From Fagopyrum homotropicum (taxonomy: Eukaryota > Streptophyta > Magnoliopsida > Caryophyllales > Polygonaceae), in the NCBI GenBank assembly GCA_033239125.1, contig BSWB01000001.1, forward strand, positions 21,665,501-21,729,500: a DNA stretch of 64,000 nt. Reading direction: 5' to 3'. The notes below the pieces were generated by a model, which was not told where the DNA came from, did not search any database, and saw nothing but the letters and a program-made list of their open reading frames with translations. Shown one piece after another: positions 1 to 8,660 of the stretch (positions are counted from its first letter, which is position 1; each line of letters begins with the position of its first letter). Both the position numbers and the translations under genes were made by a program.

Positions 1-615
1 ATCCCCTTGTCGATCTTCTGTTGCACGGTGAGGACAAGTTGCCGGCGTCGGACCACCACCGAGAGAGATCAGACGCCGCCGACGCCTTGGTAGTAGGTAA
101 GGCGGCGCAACCCTCTTCACCCCTTCTCCTCTAACTCCGCTACACCACCCATTGCTTACGCTGCTGCACACAGGGGGAGTTGCTGCTGCTACCACCAGCC
201 CGGTCGCACGCTTGCCTCGTCAACAAGGACGGAGCAAGGGACTGTTGGTGCCGCCGCCTCGAGCCCAGTCGCAAAGGTACCGCCCTACCCCTCTTTGTGT
301 ACCGTTTTACTCCATCCCCTCCGCCGAACCTTTGTAGCCTTCGATCACCAGCAGCGCGAGATCGTCAGCCTTACCGTCGACACCATTAGTGCTCCTCCTC
401 CCTTGCTGCAGTGGACCGATCGACACAACACCGGTGAGTCTTTCGTCTCTCTTCCCTTTGTTACTCTCCTCTTCCCGTGCTAACTGAGAGAGTGTGGGTC
501 TTGCGGGTCCTGCAGTAGCGAGCCAGGGAGGGTGGTTCAACGTGTAGGAGGGCAAGCAACCAAGCCAGCTTCGACCCTCTGCGACAGCCACCTTGTAGGA
601 CCGTACAGAGTCATG
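1..615 (+). repeat. 5' LTR fragment of old chromovirus E
   Basis: GC-rich sequence whose part from about 249 onward reappears at 27601-27754 and 30675-30900, the 3' LTR of the same relic element. The match stops at about 615, where the sequence changes abruptly to the middle of a D-family LTR. I read this as the left part of the outermost element's 5' LTR, cut by a deletion that also removed the start of D. The short reading frames here (for example 152-337 and the reverse frame 307-621) have no recognisable domain, so I do not call genes. Confidence 0.6.
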
Positions 616-2248
616 GTCCAAATTTAGCGTTTATGCCATAGTTGGATTAATTTCGGATTATGACCCAAGGATTTAATTGCGGTTTATGACTAAGTTTCTA
701 AAATTATATAAATTACCTAGAAAGTGTTTTTAAGATTTTGAACTCGGATTTGGACTACGGGGGTTATTCTTATAGCTTTTATATTCCATGTTGTATGTCC
801 AAATTTAGCGTTATGCTAAATTTGTTTAGTTTGATGCTAGGTTCGGAAGCGCCCCGATAAAGGCCTAACGAGTCCAAGTCGACATCCATTGAACGACTTC
901 CGTCTTTTGACGTCGTGTGAGTATTCTTTCCCCTCGTTTTAGTTATGTTTAGTATTAGTATCATGCTAGGATGGATCTAGTATAACTTAGAGTGAATGCC
1001 AAGTAGTGGCTCGGAACCTTAGGTGAGTGGTTGAGGTTTGTGAAATGTTGTAAGGCTTGAGGAGTTGATATAATCTTGTGAGGTGATTATGGCTTTAAGT
1101 GTGGGTTGAGTTGTGAGAATTTAGGGGTTTAGGTTTTATGATTGTTGAGGTTGTGGACTAGAACGAGAGTTTCCTAGTGGTGTTGTGAGTTATGATCTTG
1201 CGAGATCCGAGGGTTTAGAAGTCTTAGGACTTCTAGCTTTTGTTGAGTGTGACGTGAGCATGAGGGATTCTAGGATGCGGTCCTAGATGAGAGTCAAATG
1301 GTCTCGCGTAGATTATTTGTATAGAAGTCTAAGACTTCTATTGTGAGTGGGTTGTTGTTGATATAGTTATCTTCTTGTGAGAAGGTTATGGGCTTCCTCC
1401 CTAAGGAAGCGAGAGTGTTGTGAGTTGAGTGTGATGACGAGGTAAGTCTCCGGACTTACTTAGCTCGTATTCTATGTATTAGATTCGATGCGTGTTTGGT
1501 GGTGTGTGTTTTATCGCTTTCATTATAACTTATAAAACCGGAATTAGGATTACCGACCTTTATATATTATTTGGCCCAAGTGTATGATAACGGGCGGTGA
1601 CAACTTGTCTAGCTCTTCCGTAGAGTTAGGAGGTTCTTGGCGACTAGCCCGTGTGGTTAGACGGTCGGAGGCATCCACCGTTCCATGCGGTAAGTGGGGA
1701 CCGAGGCGAGTTTCGGGAGATTCTCGTGTCACAAAAGAAGTTGAATTAGAATGGGATACGACTTAATAATAAAAAGATAATAAACTGGACTTGTGTGATT
1801 TGGTGTACATTGTGTGTTATGTTGATTGACTTGTGTTTGTGCCTTTCACCTTGATTCTAATGCCTCGAATATTAGCTAACGGTTTTATACCGATTGTTGT
1901 AGATTGCCTTTCAGGTTAGGAATGCGGCCGAGAGATCCGGAAGAGTGGGCTGCCGGGGTTCCGTACATGTTAGGATTGGGTTTTGGTTGGAGTCGTGTTT
2001 GAGTTTTGTATTCATTATATATTGTATGCCGCGTGTATAGCATTTGGTCTTTCGGTTGTATCTCGGCTTAAGTCTTTGGTTTGTTTGGTTTTGGGTTTCT
2101 TTGCATTGCATAAAAATGTATTTCAGTTTTGGCCTTTATTTGTGCCTTGTTGTAAGATCCGGTGAAATTGTTGTCAGGCTAAGGGTCGGGACCCATTGTG
2201 AGGTCCCAACCCGTAGCATCCCAAGTCCCGCGGATTTGGGGTGTTACA
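616..2248 (+). mobile_element. 5' LTR of chromovirus D, 5'-truncated
   Basis: From about 628 this is nearly identical to 21760-23372, the right part of the 3' LTR of the same element. It ends GGGGTGTTACA and is followed four bases later by an initiator tRNA-Met primer site. The first 1.3 kb present in the 3' copy (20434-21755), including its GC-rich cassette, is missing, and E LTR sequence abuts instead. The apparent small reading frames recur in the 3' LTR copy and show no domain. Confidence 0.85.
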
Positions 2249-2252
2249 AAAG

Positions 2253-2264
2253 TGGTATCAGAGC
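2253..2264 (+). other. Primer-binding site (initiator tRNA-Met) of D
   Basis: TGGTATCAGAGC lies four bases after the LTR end TGTTACA. It is complementary to the 3' end of plant initiator tRNA-Met, the usual primer of plant chromoviruses, and it fixes the element's orientation as plus. Confidence 0.9.
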
Positions 2265-2661
2265 CCTAGGTTGACAACAATGGCACTCGCAATCTTCTAA
2301 AGGCCGAATGAGGAATAAACAGAACCCACACGGGTTCTGATTTTTCGTTTTTAAATCACATGCATGAGTCGAGGTAGAATGTACGGACCACCACTCCTTC
2401 CGTGGATCTCGGCAGCTTAGTTTATTGGATTTTTATATGTATATATATATATATGTATATATAGATATGGATATGAGGTTTGTTGTTATGCATGAGGGAA
2501 TTGATGTGTATCTTTGTGGATTTTAATTTCATGATAGACATGATTTATGTGTATAGTTGTATATTTGAACGAATATATTTTGGAGCTTGTATTGTTGTAA
2601 TGGAATGCCAAATGCATGATATTAGTAGTGATATGGATTTAGGACTTATATAGTTATCTAT
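2265..2661 (+). mobile_element. Leader of D up to the A/B insertion
   Basis: Untranslated leader after the primer site. It resembles the leaders at 23415-23640 and, on the minus strand, 56600-56704. It contains a short TA-rich run at about 2435-2462 and no coding signal. It is interrupted at 2662 by the A/B composite and resumes at 16435. Confidence 0.7.
2657..2661 (+). repeat. Target-site duplication TCTAT, left copy
   Basis: TCTAT immediately precedes the TGATGACA terminus of element A. The same five bases follow the last base of element B at 16435-16439, so the duplication brackets A and B together rather than either one alone. Confidence 0.8.
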
Positions 2662-4295
2662 TGATGACATGAATTATGTATCATCATATTCATGCATATT
2701 GTAGCACATTATCTCTATTTACCTTGCATTTAGAGGGATTTTGCATAACTTTTATGTTCTATTAAACCAATTGTCGGAAATAGAGGTCTACACGAGATTT
2801 TGATGAACTGCAGGTAAATAGAGTTGAATTGGAAGCAAAAATGGAGCAAGAGGCATCTAAGGATGTTAAGGAAGCTAAAGAAGTCTTAGAAGGAACACAA
2901 AAGGCTAAGGGATTGCAAAGGAGAAGCATAGAAGACGAACCAAAGGAAGAACACTTTCTGTTGAAGAAAATCGTTCTAATGTACACATAAATCGGACGAT
3001 TTTCACACATTGAAATCGAACGGTTTTGTACCAAAATCGACTGGGTCGATTTACTTCACGATTCGGCCAAATGAAAAGACGACATAAAGCCCAATTAATT
3101 TGGGCTAGATGAGAGTTTTGCCAAACGGCCCATCTGCAAGAAACTATAGAAGAGAACCCTACGAACGAAGACGGGGGGGCGGCACCAGATAATCTTTACA
3201 CGTTTTGAAGAAATCAACGATTCTTGGAGAGAGATTGAAGAGCTTTTGCCGGAAAGTCATTCTTGATCTTTGATTGTAAGATTTCTTTGTTCCATTGTCT
3301 TGTTTGTGGTTTATGAACACGAAATTAAGTTGTTGAGAGATATATTGAACAGATTTGACGATTGTTTTACAGATTTAAGAGTTATAGAATTTTTCATTCA
3401 AGATTTGGTTTCTTTGCGATATCTTCTTCAATAATTAATTTGATTCGATTTTGAAAATGGTTGGCTAAAAACCTTGTGATTCTGGGGAGAATAGTTGATG
3501 ATTAAGGCTTAGATGATGATAGACTGAACTCATTCAAACATTAGGACCCTGAGAATTTAGATCTTAGTTTTGCGACAACAGGAAAATCGGGCTGTTCTTG
3601 AGGAAAATCGGCCGATTTTTCTTATGAACAGGGCGATTTATTCCTCTGACGAACTTTAATTGAATTAATCTTTAACCAAAACTAATCCTTGCCTAAATCC
3701 CAATCTTGATTAACCTTTTTACCCTCTAATTGAATGTTCGAATGCAATTCAAACCTGTTTCTACATTTAATGGATTAAAATTGCAAGATTTGGTTAATAA
3801 AGAGACTCAACATCCTTTATTAAGATTTTAGGTGTGCTTTCTATTCATACTTTGGAGAGTCATATCCTGAAGTTTTAGATAGTTAGTTTGAACATAATTC
3901 TTGTCTTTAGATCTTTCTATATTGCAGCCTCAACAACCCTTATAGAGAGAACCTATAGATTAGTTATATAGGTTTCGGAACTTCATCGTACGAATCCTAC
4001 CTTTGAACATTTAATCTTGGCAATATAAATTCTGTCCTATACCCGTAGAAGTGTCTTGAATCGAAAGCCTAAATCGGATACTTGAATCCTTGGAATCATT
4101 TCTCTCTTTATTACATCACAAAAGCTTTTATACTTTCGCTAGATAATTGAAATTGGAATCTTTCTCACCAAATCCCTGAGTTCGACTCTGGAATTCTTAC
4201 CTTTCTACAGCTGATCCGTACATTGCGGGTTCGCTTTGCTTTTGAGTTCTAGATATAAATATTAAGACTTTGACGCACACCCTTTTGAGCGAACA
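2662..4295 (+). mobile_element. 5' LTR of Athila-type element A
   Basis: 1634 bp, TGATGACA to GCGAACA, matching the equally long 3' LTR at 8661-10294 with only scattered substitutions. It carries clusters of the A-type word AAATCGGNCGATTT at 2966-3052 and 3584-3650. The close LTR match points to a fairly recent insertion. Confidence 0.92.
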
Positions 4296-4301
4296 ATTTT
4301 T

Positions 4302-4376
4302 TGGCGCCGTTGCCGGGGATCGAACCCGGGTCACCCGCGTGACAGGCGGGAATACTTACCACTATACTACAACGAC
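4302..4376 (-). tRNA. Complete tRNA-Asp(GTC) copy with CCA at the primer-binding site of A
   Basis: On the minus strand these 75 bases are a full-length tRNA-Asp. The acceptor arms GTCGTTG and CAACGGC pair (one G-U), the anticodon arm is CCCGC-CTGTCAC-GCGGG with anticodon GTC, the T-loop region is GGTTCGATCC, and the 3' end is CCA. A normal Athila-type element keeps only about the last 18 bases (TGGCGCC...) as primer site. Here the whole tRNA follows the LTR. The encoded CCA and the position next to the LTR show that it was copied from a mature primer tRNA by reverse transcriptase, not inherited as a chromosomal tRNA gene. Both internal Pol III boxes look intact, but no T-run terminator follows CCA on the minus strand, so transcription is uncertain. 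Confidence 0.93.
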
Positions 4377-4397
4377 GATGCACTATGGGCATACAGG
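4374..4397 (+). repeat. 24-bp direct repeat, copy 1, at the tRNA/integrase joint
   Basis: Identical to 4450-4473. Its first three bases, GAC, are also the complement of the first three bases of the tRNA. This marks microhomology at the joint between the tRNA copy and integrase sequence. Confidence 0.9.
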
Positions 4398-4956
4398 GAT
4401 TTTAGAGAAGACCGTCTCTAAAACAAGGAAAGATTGGTCAATGAAGCTTGACGATGCACTATGGGCATACAGGACAGCTTTCAAGACACCAATAGGTACG
4501 ACTCCCTATAATCTCATTTATGGTAAATCATGTCATCTTCCTGTAGAGCTAGAACACAAAGCTTATTGGGCTATCAAGTGGCTCAACTTCGACATGAAAG
4601 AAGCCGGAGAGAAGCGGCTCTTAGACATCAATGAGCTAGATGAGCTCCGACTGAATGCGTATGAGAACGCAAAGATTTACAAGGAACGGACAAAGCGCTG
4701 GCATGACAAGCACATCATCCCGAAAGACTTGAAGGAAGGGGACCAAGTCCTCCTATTCAACTCAAGGCTGCGTCTATTTCCAGGTAAGCTCAAATCCCGT
4801 TGGACAGGACCTTTTGTGATTAAAAGAATTTTCCCCCATGGTGCAGTTGAAGTATGGGGTGAACAAAGCGGAAGTTTTAAGGTTAATGGCCAACGGTTGA
4901 AGAAATACACACCGGAAGCTCCGGTCGAGGAGATAGCTCCTATCCTCCTCCATTGA
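4398..4956 (+). pseudogene. C-terminal integrase remnant of element A
   Basis: About 185 codons, from ILEKTVSK through DDALWAYRT and CHLPVELEH to a TGA at 4954-4956. In Athila-type gypsy elements these motifs lie in the last part of the integrase core and in the C-terminal DNA-binding tail. The catalytic triad region, and all of gag, protease, RT and RNase H, are absent. The open frame extends upstream across the antisense tRNA to 4270, but that part is a by-product of the joint and not integrase. A is therefore non-autonomous and would need enzymes supplied by another element. Confidence 0.85.
4450..4473 (+). repeat. 24-bp direct repeat, copy 2, inside the integrase remnant
   Basis: This copy lies in frame in the integrase remnant and encodes DDALWAYR, a normal integrase motif. 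It is therefore the original location; the copy at 4374-4397 is the displaced one. Confidence 0.9.
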
Positions 4957-4996
4957 ATACAACATCATACACCGTCCAGCTAAAGACGATAAATAA

Positions 4997-5020
4997 AGCG
5001 CTTCTTGGGAGGCAACCCAA
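4997..5020 (+). other. Conserved post-pol hairpin block of A
   Basis: GCGCTTCTTGGGAGGCAACC plus flanks. TTGGG and CCCAA can pair around AGGCAA. The same block lies at the same place, just after pol, in C (38758-38781) and in B (minus strand, 13637-13660). Confidence 0.75.
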
Positions 5021-5871
5021 TGATAGTATAATTTTCCCTTCTTTCCCTCACTTAGTTAGAATAGATTAATTGCTTTGATTCTTCGTTTTTCGTTTTTATA
5101 TGTCCCTCGATGCACTCTTGGTTTGTCGTGTCATTAATCGCAGGAAACTAGGTTCAAATGTGAGAGATTCACGGAGAATGGAGCACAATTAAGTTATACC
5201 TTCGAGATTCAAGAAAAACAAGGAAGGAAATCGACCTACCATAAGAAGATCGTCCGATTCAGTAACAGAGCAAGTCGATTTTTCTCAACAGAAACAAAAA
5301 TCGACCTGGAGATCGACCTGCCAAAATAAATCGTCCGATTTTTTCAGTCAGAAAGAAAAATCGCCCCGACAAATAAATCGACCAGAAAAATCGGCCGATT
5401 TTCTTCAGAAATCGTCGACCCTATATAAGGACTTCACACTCGATCTTCTTCATTCACACATCTTCAACTCTCGATTTCCCTCTCTCAAGAATGCCGAAAA
5501 ATCGCCACACCCTCAAATCCTCATTCCTTAACCATTTCAAGAGATTCTTGGCTCCAAACTGAAGCATTTTCAACAAGGAACACGGATCCAACAACAACAC
5601 GCACGGCAATCGACTGCTCCATAAGGAATTCAGGTTTTTCTTTCCAAAACCTAAGTTTTCTCACTTGAAATCGAAGTTGCCTAGGAAGTGCTTTGTTGTT
5701 GGAATTGATAGAGGAATTTGCTTAGGATTCATTGTGGAGAACTGTGTGTGGTGATAGATTGAACAGAACTTTACAGAATTGTGAGAATCGTTGAAATCGA
5801 GATAAAAATCGACCCAGCCCAGAAAAATCGGCCGATTTTTGTGAAGAACAGGTCGATTTTTAGGACTTAGA
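5021..5871 (+). mobile_element. Spacer between pol and ORF3 of A
   Basis: No convincing gene. It holds many A-type words (AAATCG...CGATTT) at 5228-5415 and 5784-5862, a TATA-like box at 5422-5430 and pyrimidine-rich sequence after it. It is the probable leader of an ORF3 transcript. Confidence 0.65.
5422..5430 (+). promoter_or_regulatory. Candidate internal TATA box for ORF3 of A
   Basis: TATATAAGG followed by CT-rich sequence, 450 bp before the ORF3 ATG at 5872. Element C has TATAAAAGG at 39110-39118, 446 bp before its ATG at 39556. The shared position suggests an internal promoter. Activity is inferred, not shown. Confidence 0.5.
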
Positions 5872-7353
5872 ATGGATCTTGTCAAGAGGATAACTAGAAA
5901 CACGGGGAAGAAGAAGGGATCTTCTTCAAAAGCCCCTGCCCCACCTCCACCACCATCTACCAACATCCCTAAGCTTCCCCCTCCCCTATCCAAGCATAAG
6001 AAACGCTATGCACGCATTATAGATCGCCCATTCACCCCTCCTCGCTACATAGTACTTGATGACTTAGATTCGTTATATGTTCGAGAGGATGTTGATATGA
6101 TGCTTGATAGAGCAGGGTTGAGACAGTTTGCTACGATCAGGGAAGATGCTTATAGGGAGATCACCCTAGAATTCCTTAGCACGTTTGAGCACGATCCTAG
6201 GGAAAGAATGGTCACTTTCCGCCTTATGAGCCAGGACCACACTTTGTCTATTGATGCTTTTGGCGACTTGTTTGGCTTTTCTTATTCAGATGCAGGCACA
6301 TTTGCTAGAGGCCTCAATGCTAGTGATTTTTGGGAGGCTATTTCCGTAGGAGAGTACGGAGGGGATAAGTGGAGACCCGGAAACTCCAAGGAGACAAGCA
6401 TGTACAACCTTTCCTTCAAGGTAGTGCATAGGATACTCAGTGAGAGTTTGTTTGCCCGGACTGAGACTCCGTAGAAGCTCAAGGCTGATGAGCTTTTCAT
6501 ACTCTACTGCATGACATCCACCACCACTCCCGACATCTCTACCATGCTTGCTGACTATCTAGGAAAGATAGCCAACAAAGCCAAGGGTGACATATGTGCA
6601 GGAGGTTTAGTCACTCATGTGGCTAGGACTCTAGGTTATGACTTTTCGGGATGCACTCTAGCTGAGAGTGCCCTTCCTTTAGGCTCACAAAGGTTGGTGG
6701 TTCGACAGGTCTTGATTCCTCGAGGGAGAGGAACTCTTCATGTACCGATGCCATGGCATAGGGATCTGAAGAAGAAGCCGTCCGAGATCATATGGAAATC
6801 CGAATACACCATTCGGAATAAGAGGAACTGGAAGGAGACCTTTGAGGCGATGCTTGAGGAGTTCTCACCTCCTACTTACTATGATGATGATGCAGGTGAC
6901 TCAGAGGAGGATGAGGATGGAGGACAGGAGACCATGCTCGAGTTTGAGAGCGATACCCACAGCGGGCATGCCATGGATGCCATGGACACTGATACTCATG
7001 GAGCAGGACCGAGCAGGACTAGTAGGCAGGATGAGGAGACGGAGGATGACATGCAGCCACCTCGACACTCTTATGCACATGCTCCAGGCCCTAGACGAGG
7101 ACGCCGAGCTCCACGCCACTTCAGGGAGCTAGTCACTAGCTTCCAGAGCCTCAGCACCGACTACCGTGTCCTCCGCACCGATTATGACACCCTGAACACA
7201 CAGTTCAGGAACTACAGGGAGGAGACGGACGCTAGGCATTCATCCTATGATGGCTAGATGAGGGACATGTACTACCACCAATTCGGCCACTTCTACGATC
7301 CCTCGGCACCGATGTATCCATATCCACCACCTCCACCACCGACAGAGGATTGA
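5872..7353 (+). pseudogene. ORF3 (ATHILA ORF-1-like protein) of A, two in-frame stops
   Basis: The frame opens at ATG 5872 with a basic, proline-rich N-terminus and continues through a globular region (FGFSYSDAGTF, DKWRPGNSKE, FARTETP, KAKGDICAGGLVTH). It then passes an acidic Asp/Glu stretch around 6885-6925, a basic stretch at 7090-7120 and a proline-rich tail to TGA 7351-7353. In-frame TAG codons at 6472-6474 and 7255-7257 break it. Element C carries a homologue at 39517-40930 with the same landmarks (RWRPGDSRE, LARTETPQK, KAKGDICCGGIVTH). The arrangement fits the ATHILA ORF-1 family found downstream of pol in Athila-type elements. Its function is unknown. The intact stretches suggest recent decay. 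Confidence 0.8.
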
Positions 7354-7406
7354 GCTTCCACTTCTTTTACATTGTAAGTATTTTTCTCCTTCTTATGCTT
7401 GATTTT

Positions 7407-7446
7407 CACATTGGGGACAATGTGGATGTCAAGTATGGGGTGGGGG
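7407..7446 (+). other. Internal hairpin plus polypurine tract of A
   Basis: CACATTGGGGACAATGTG (7407-7424) folds as a perfect 7-bp stem with loop GGGA. Six bases later comes AAGTATGGGGTGGGGG (7431-7446). The same two-part module, with a different stem, precedes the 3' LTR at 8622-8655. Candidate internal plus-strand priming site or RNA signal. Confidence 0.7.
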
Positions 7447-8008
7447 TACTTACAATACCTTATGTTTCATTCTAGCACTCTATGTACTTTCCACTACTCT
7501 TGACAATTTGGCTTGTAATAACTCTTGCACGGCTTGCTTTCTATTATGACACTCACATTTGCATGAACTTTTTCAAAACCTATGAATTTTCAAGAATTTT
7601 AAGTGCTTCTTATATGGAAATGACCTCTATGATGAAAATTGTGCATATGGATAGGTAAAAAGATGCTTAGTTGTGTTGAGATCTTGATTATAGCATGAAT
7701 GAAATTGCTTTTGTTACTTGAATACATGAATAAGTTATATGATTTAGTTGTTTTGATGAGAAAATGAAATAATAGTCGAAGCTATATTGCAAGTTCTTTT
7801 ACATCATTTAAGGATGACTAAGGCATTTCACTTCTTTTCTTTTCTCACGTCTTGATCATGCTAGCTCCTCAATGAAATATGTAACCCTCCTCTTACCATC
7901 CGGGAATTAGGATAGGTGATTGAAAAAGGCATGTTTGATGTGGGAGGGCCAAGGAAAATGTATTGAAAAAAGTACAAAATTTCATAAGTTTGGGGACGTT
8001 GAACATGA

Positions 8009-8176
8009 GGATGAGTAACTCGGCACCATTCACATAGCCGGGTGTTTGTGTCTTGCCAAAGTCCGATTGAACGACAAGTCCTAACGGGATATGGTATATG
8101 CATCAAGGGTTTGAGGCATCTCGAAATTGAGAAACGCCAATCTCCTAGGCTTCGGTTTTTGTGCACCGTTGTCCAT
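8009..8176 (+). other. Conserved noncoding block in the 3' UTR of A
   Basis: Starts near GATGAGTAACTCGGCACCAT and runs to TTGTGCACC. It is strongly similar to 41913-42080 in C and to the reverse complement of 12381-12549 in B, although the surrounding UTRs differ. TGCATCAAGGGTTTGAGGCA can fold into a short hairpin in all three. A structured RNA element is the simplest explanation. Confidence 0.75.
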
Positions 8177-8621
8177 ACTCTCAAAAAGTAAAGTATAATG
8201 AAAGCAAAGCTTTCTACATGCGAAGCATGTGCGGTGAAGAAAATTCTTGAAGGTGTTATGTGTTCCTCTTTCCCGGATTAGCACCACAATTGCCAAAAAG
8301 AACTCCTTCCCTTAATACGTTTCTTGAACCTTTTCTTTGATTAGAAGACCTTGAGACTTTTATGCATGTGTTTAAGACTTAATGGCTTAGATTTGTTTGA
8401 ATTTGATTGCCTCTACACCTTTATCATGTTCTTTATTTATGCCTTCAAGAAAGAAAAGGGAGTTTGTTCATCTTATAGTCACCATTGATATATGCTTTGC
8501 CCCTTTTATGCCTTGAAATATCACTTTGAGAGCGATCCAATGAAAAGGAGCACTACCAAAAGAAAAGTTTTTGAGTTTCATACGTGCATAGTCCATGGCA
8601 TCTTATATTCTGAATTTGAGC

Positions 8622-8655
8622 CTTGCTTAGGGACAAGCAAGAGGCAAGTATGGGG
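8622..8655 (+). other. Terminal hairpin plus 3' polypurine tract of A
   Basis: CTTGCTTAGGGACAAGCAAG (8622-8641) forms a 7-bp stem. AAGTATGGGG (8646-8655) follows and abuts the 3' LTR at 8661, making it the plus-strand primer tract. Confidence 0.8.
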
Positions 8656-8660
8656 TATCT

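Larger units (their letters stand above)
7447..8660 (+). mobile_element. 3' untranslated region of A
   Basis: No gene. It contains a block at 8009-8176 that is conserved in A, B and C, and the terminal hairpin/polypurine module at 8622-8655. Reverse-strand frames at 7861-8296 are shadows of the conserved noncoding block. Confidence 0.75.

Noticed and set aside
4270..4397. The open frame upstream of the integrase remnant, read as protein
   Set aside because: This part is LTR edge and antisense tRNA-Asp; the open frame is accidental.
7861..8296. Two overlapping reverse frames in A's 3' UTR
   Set aside because: Shadows of a conserved noncoding block; the frames are not kept in B and C.
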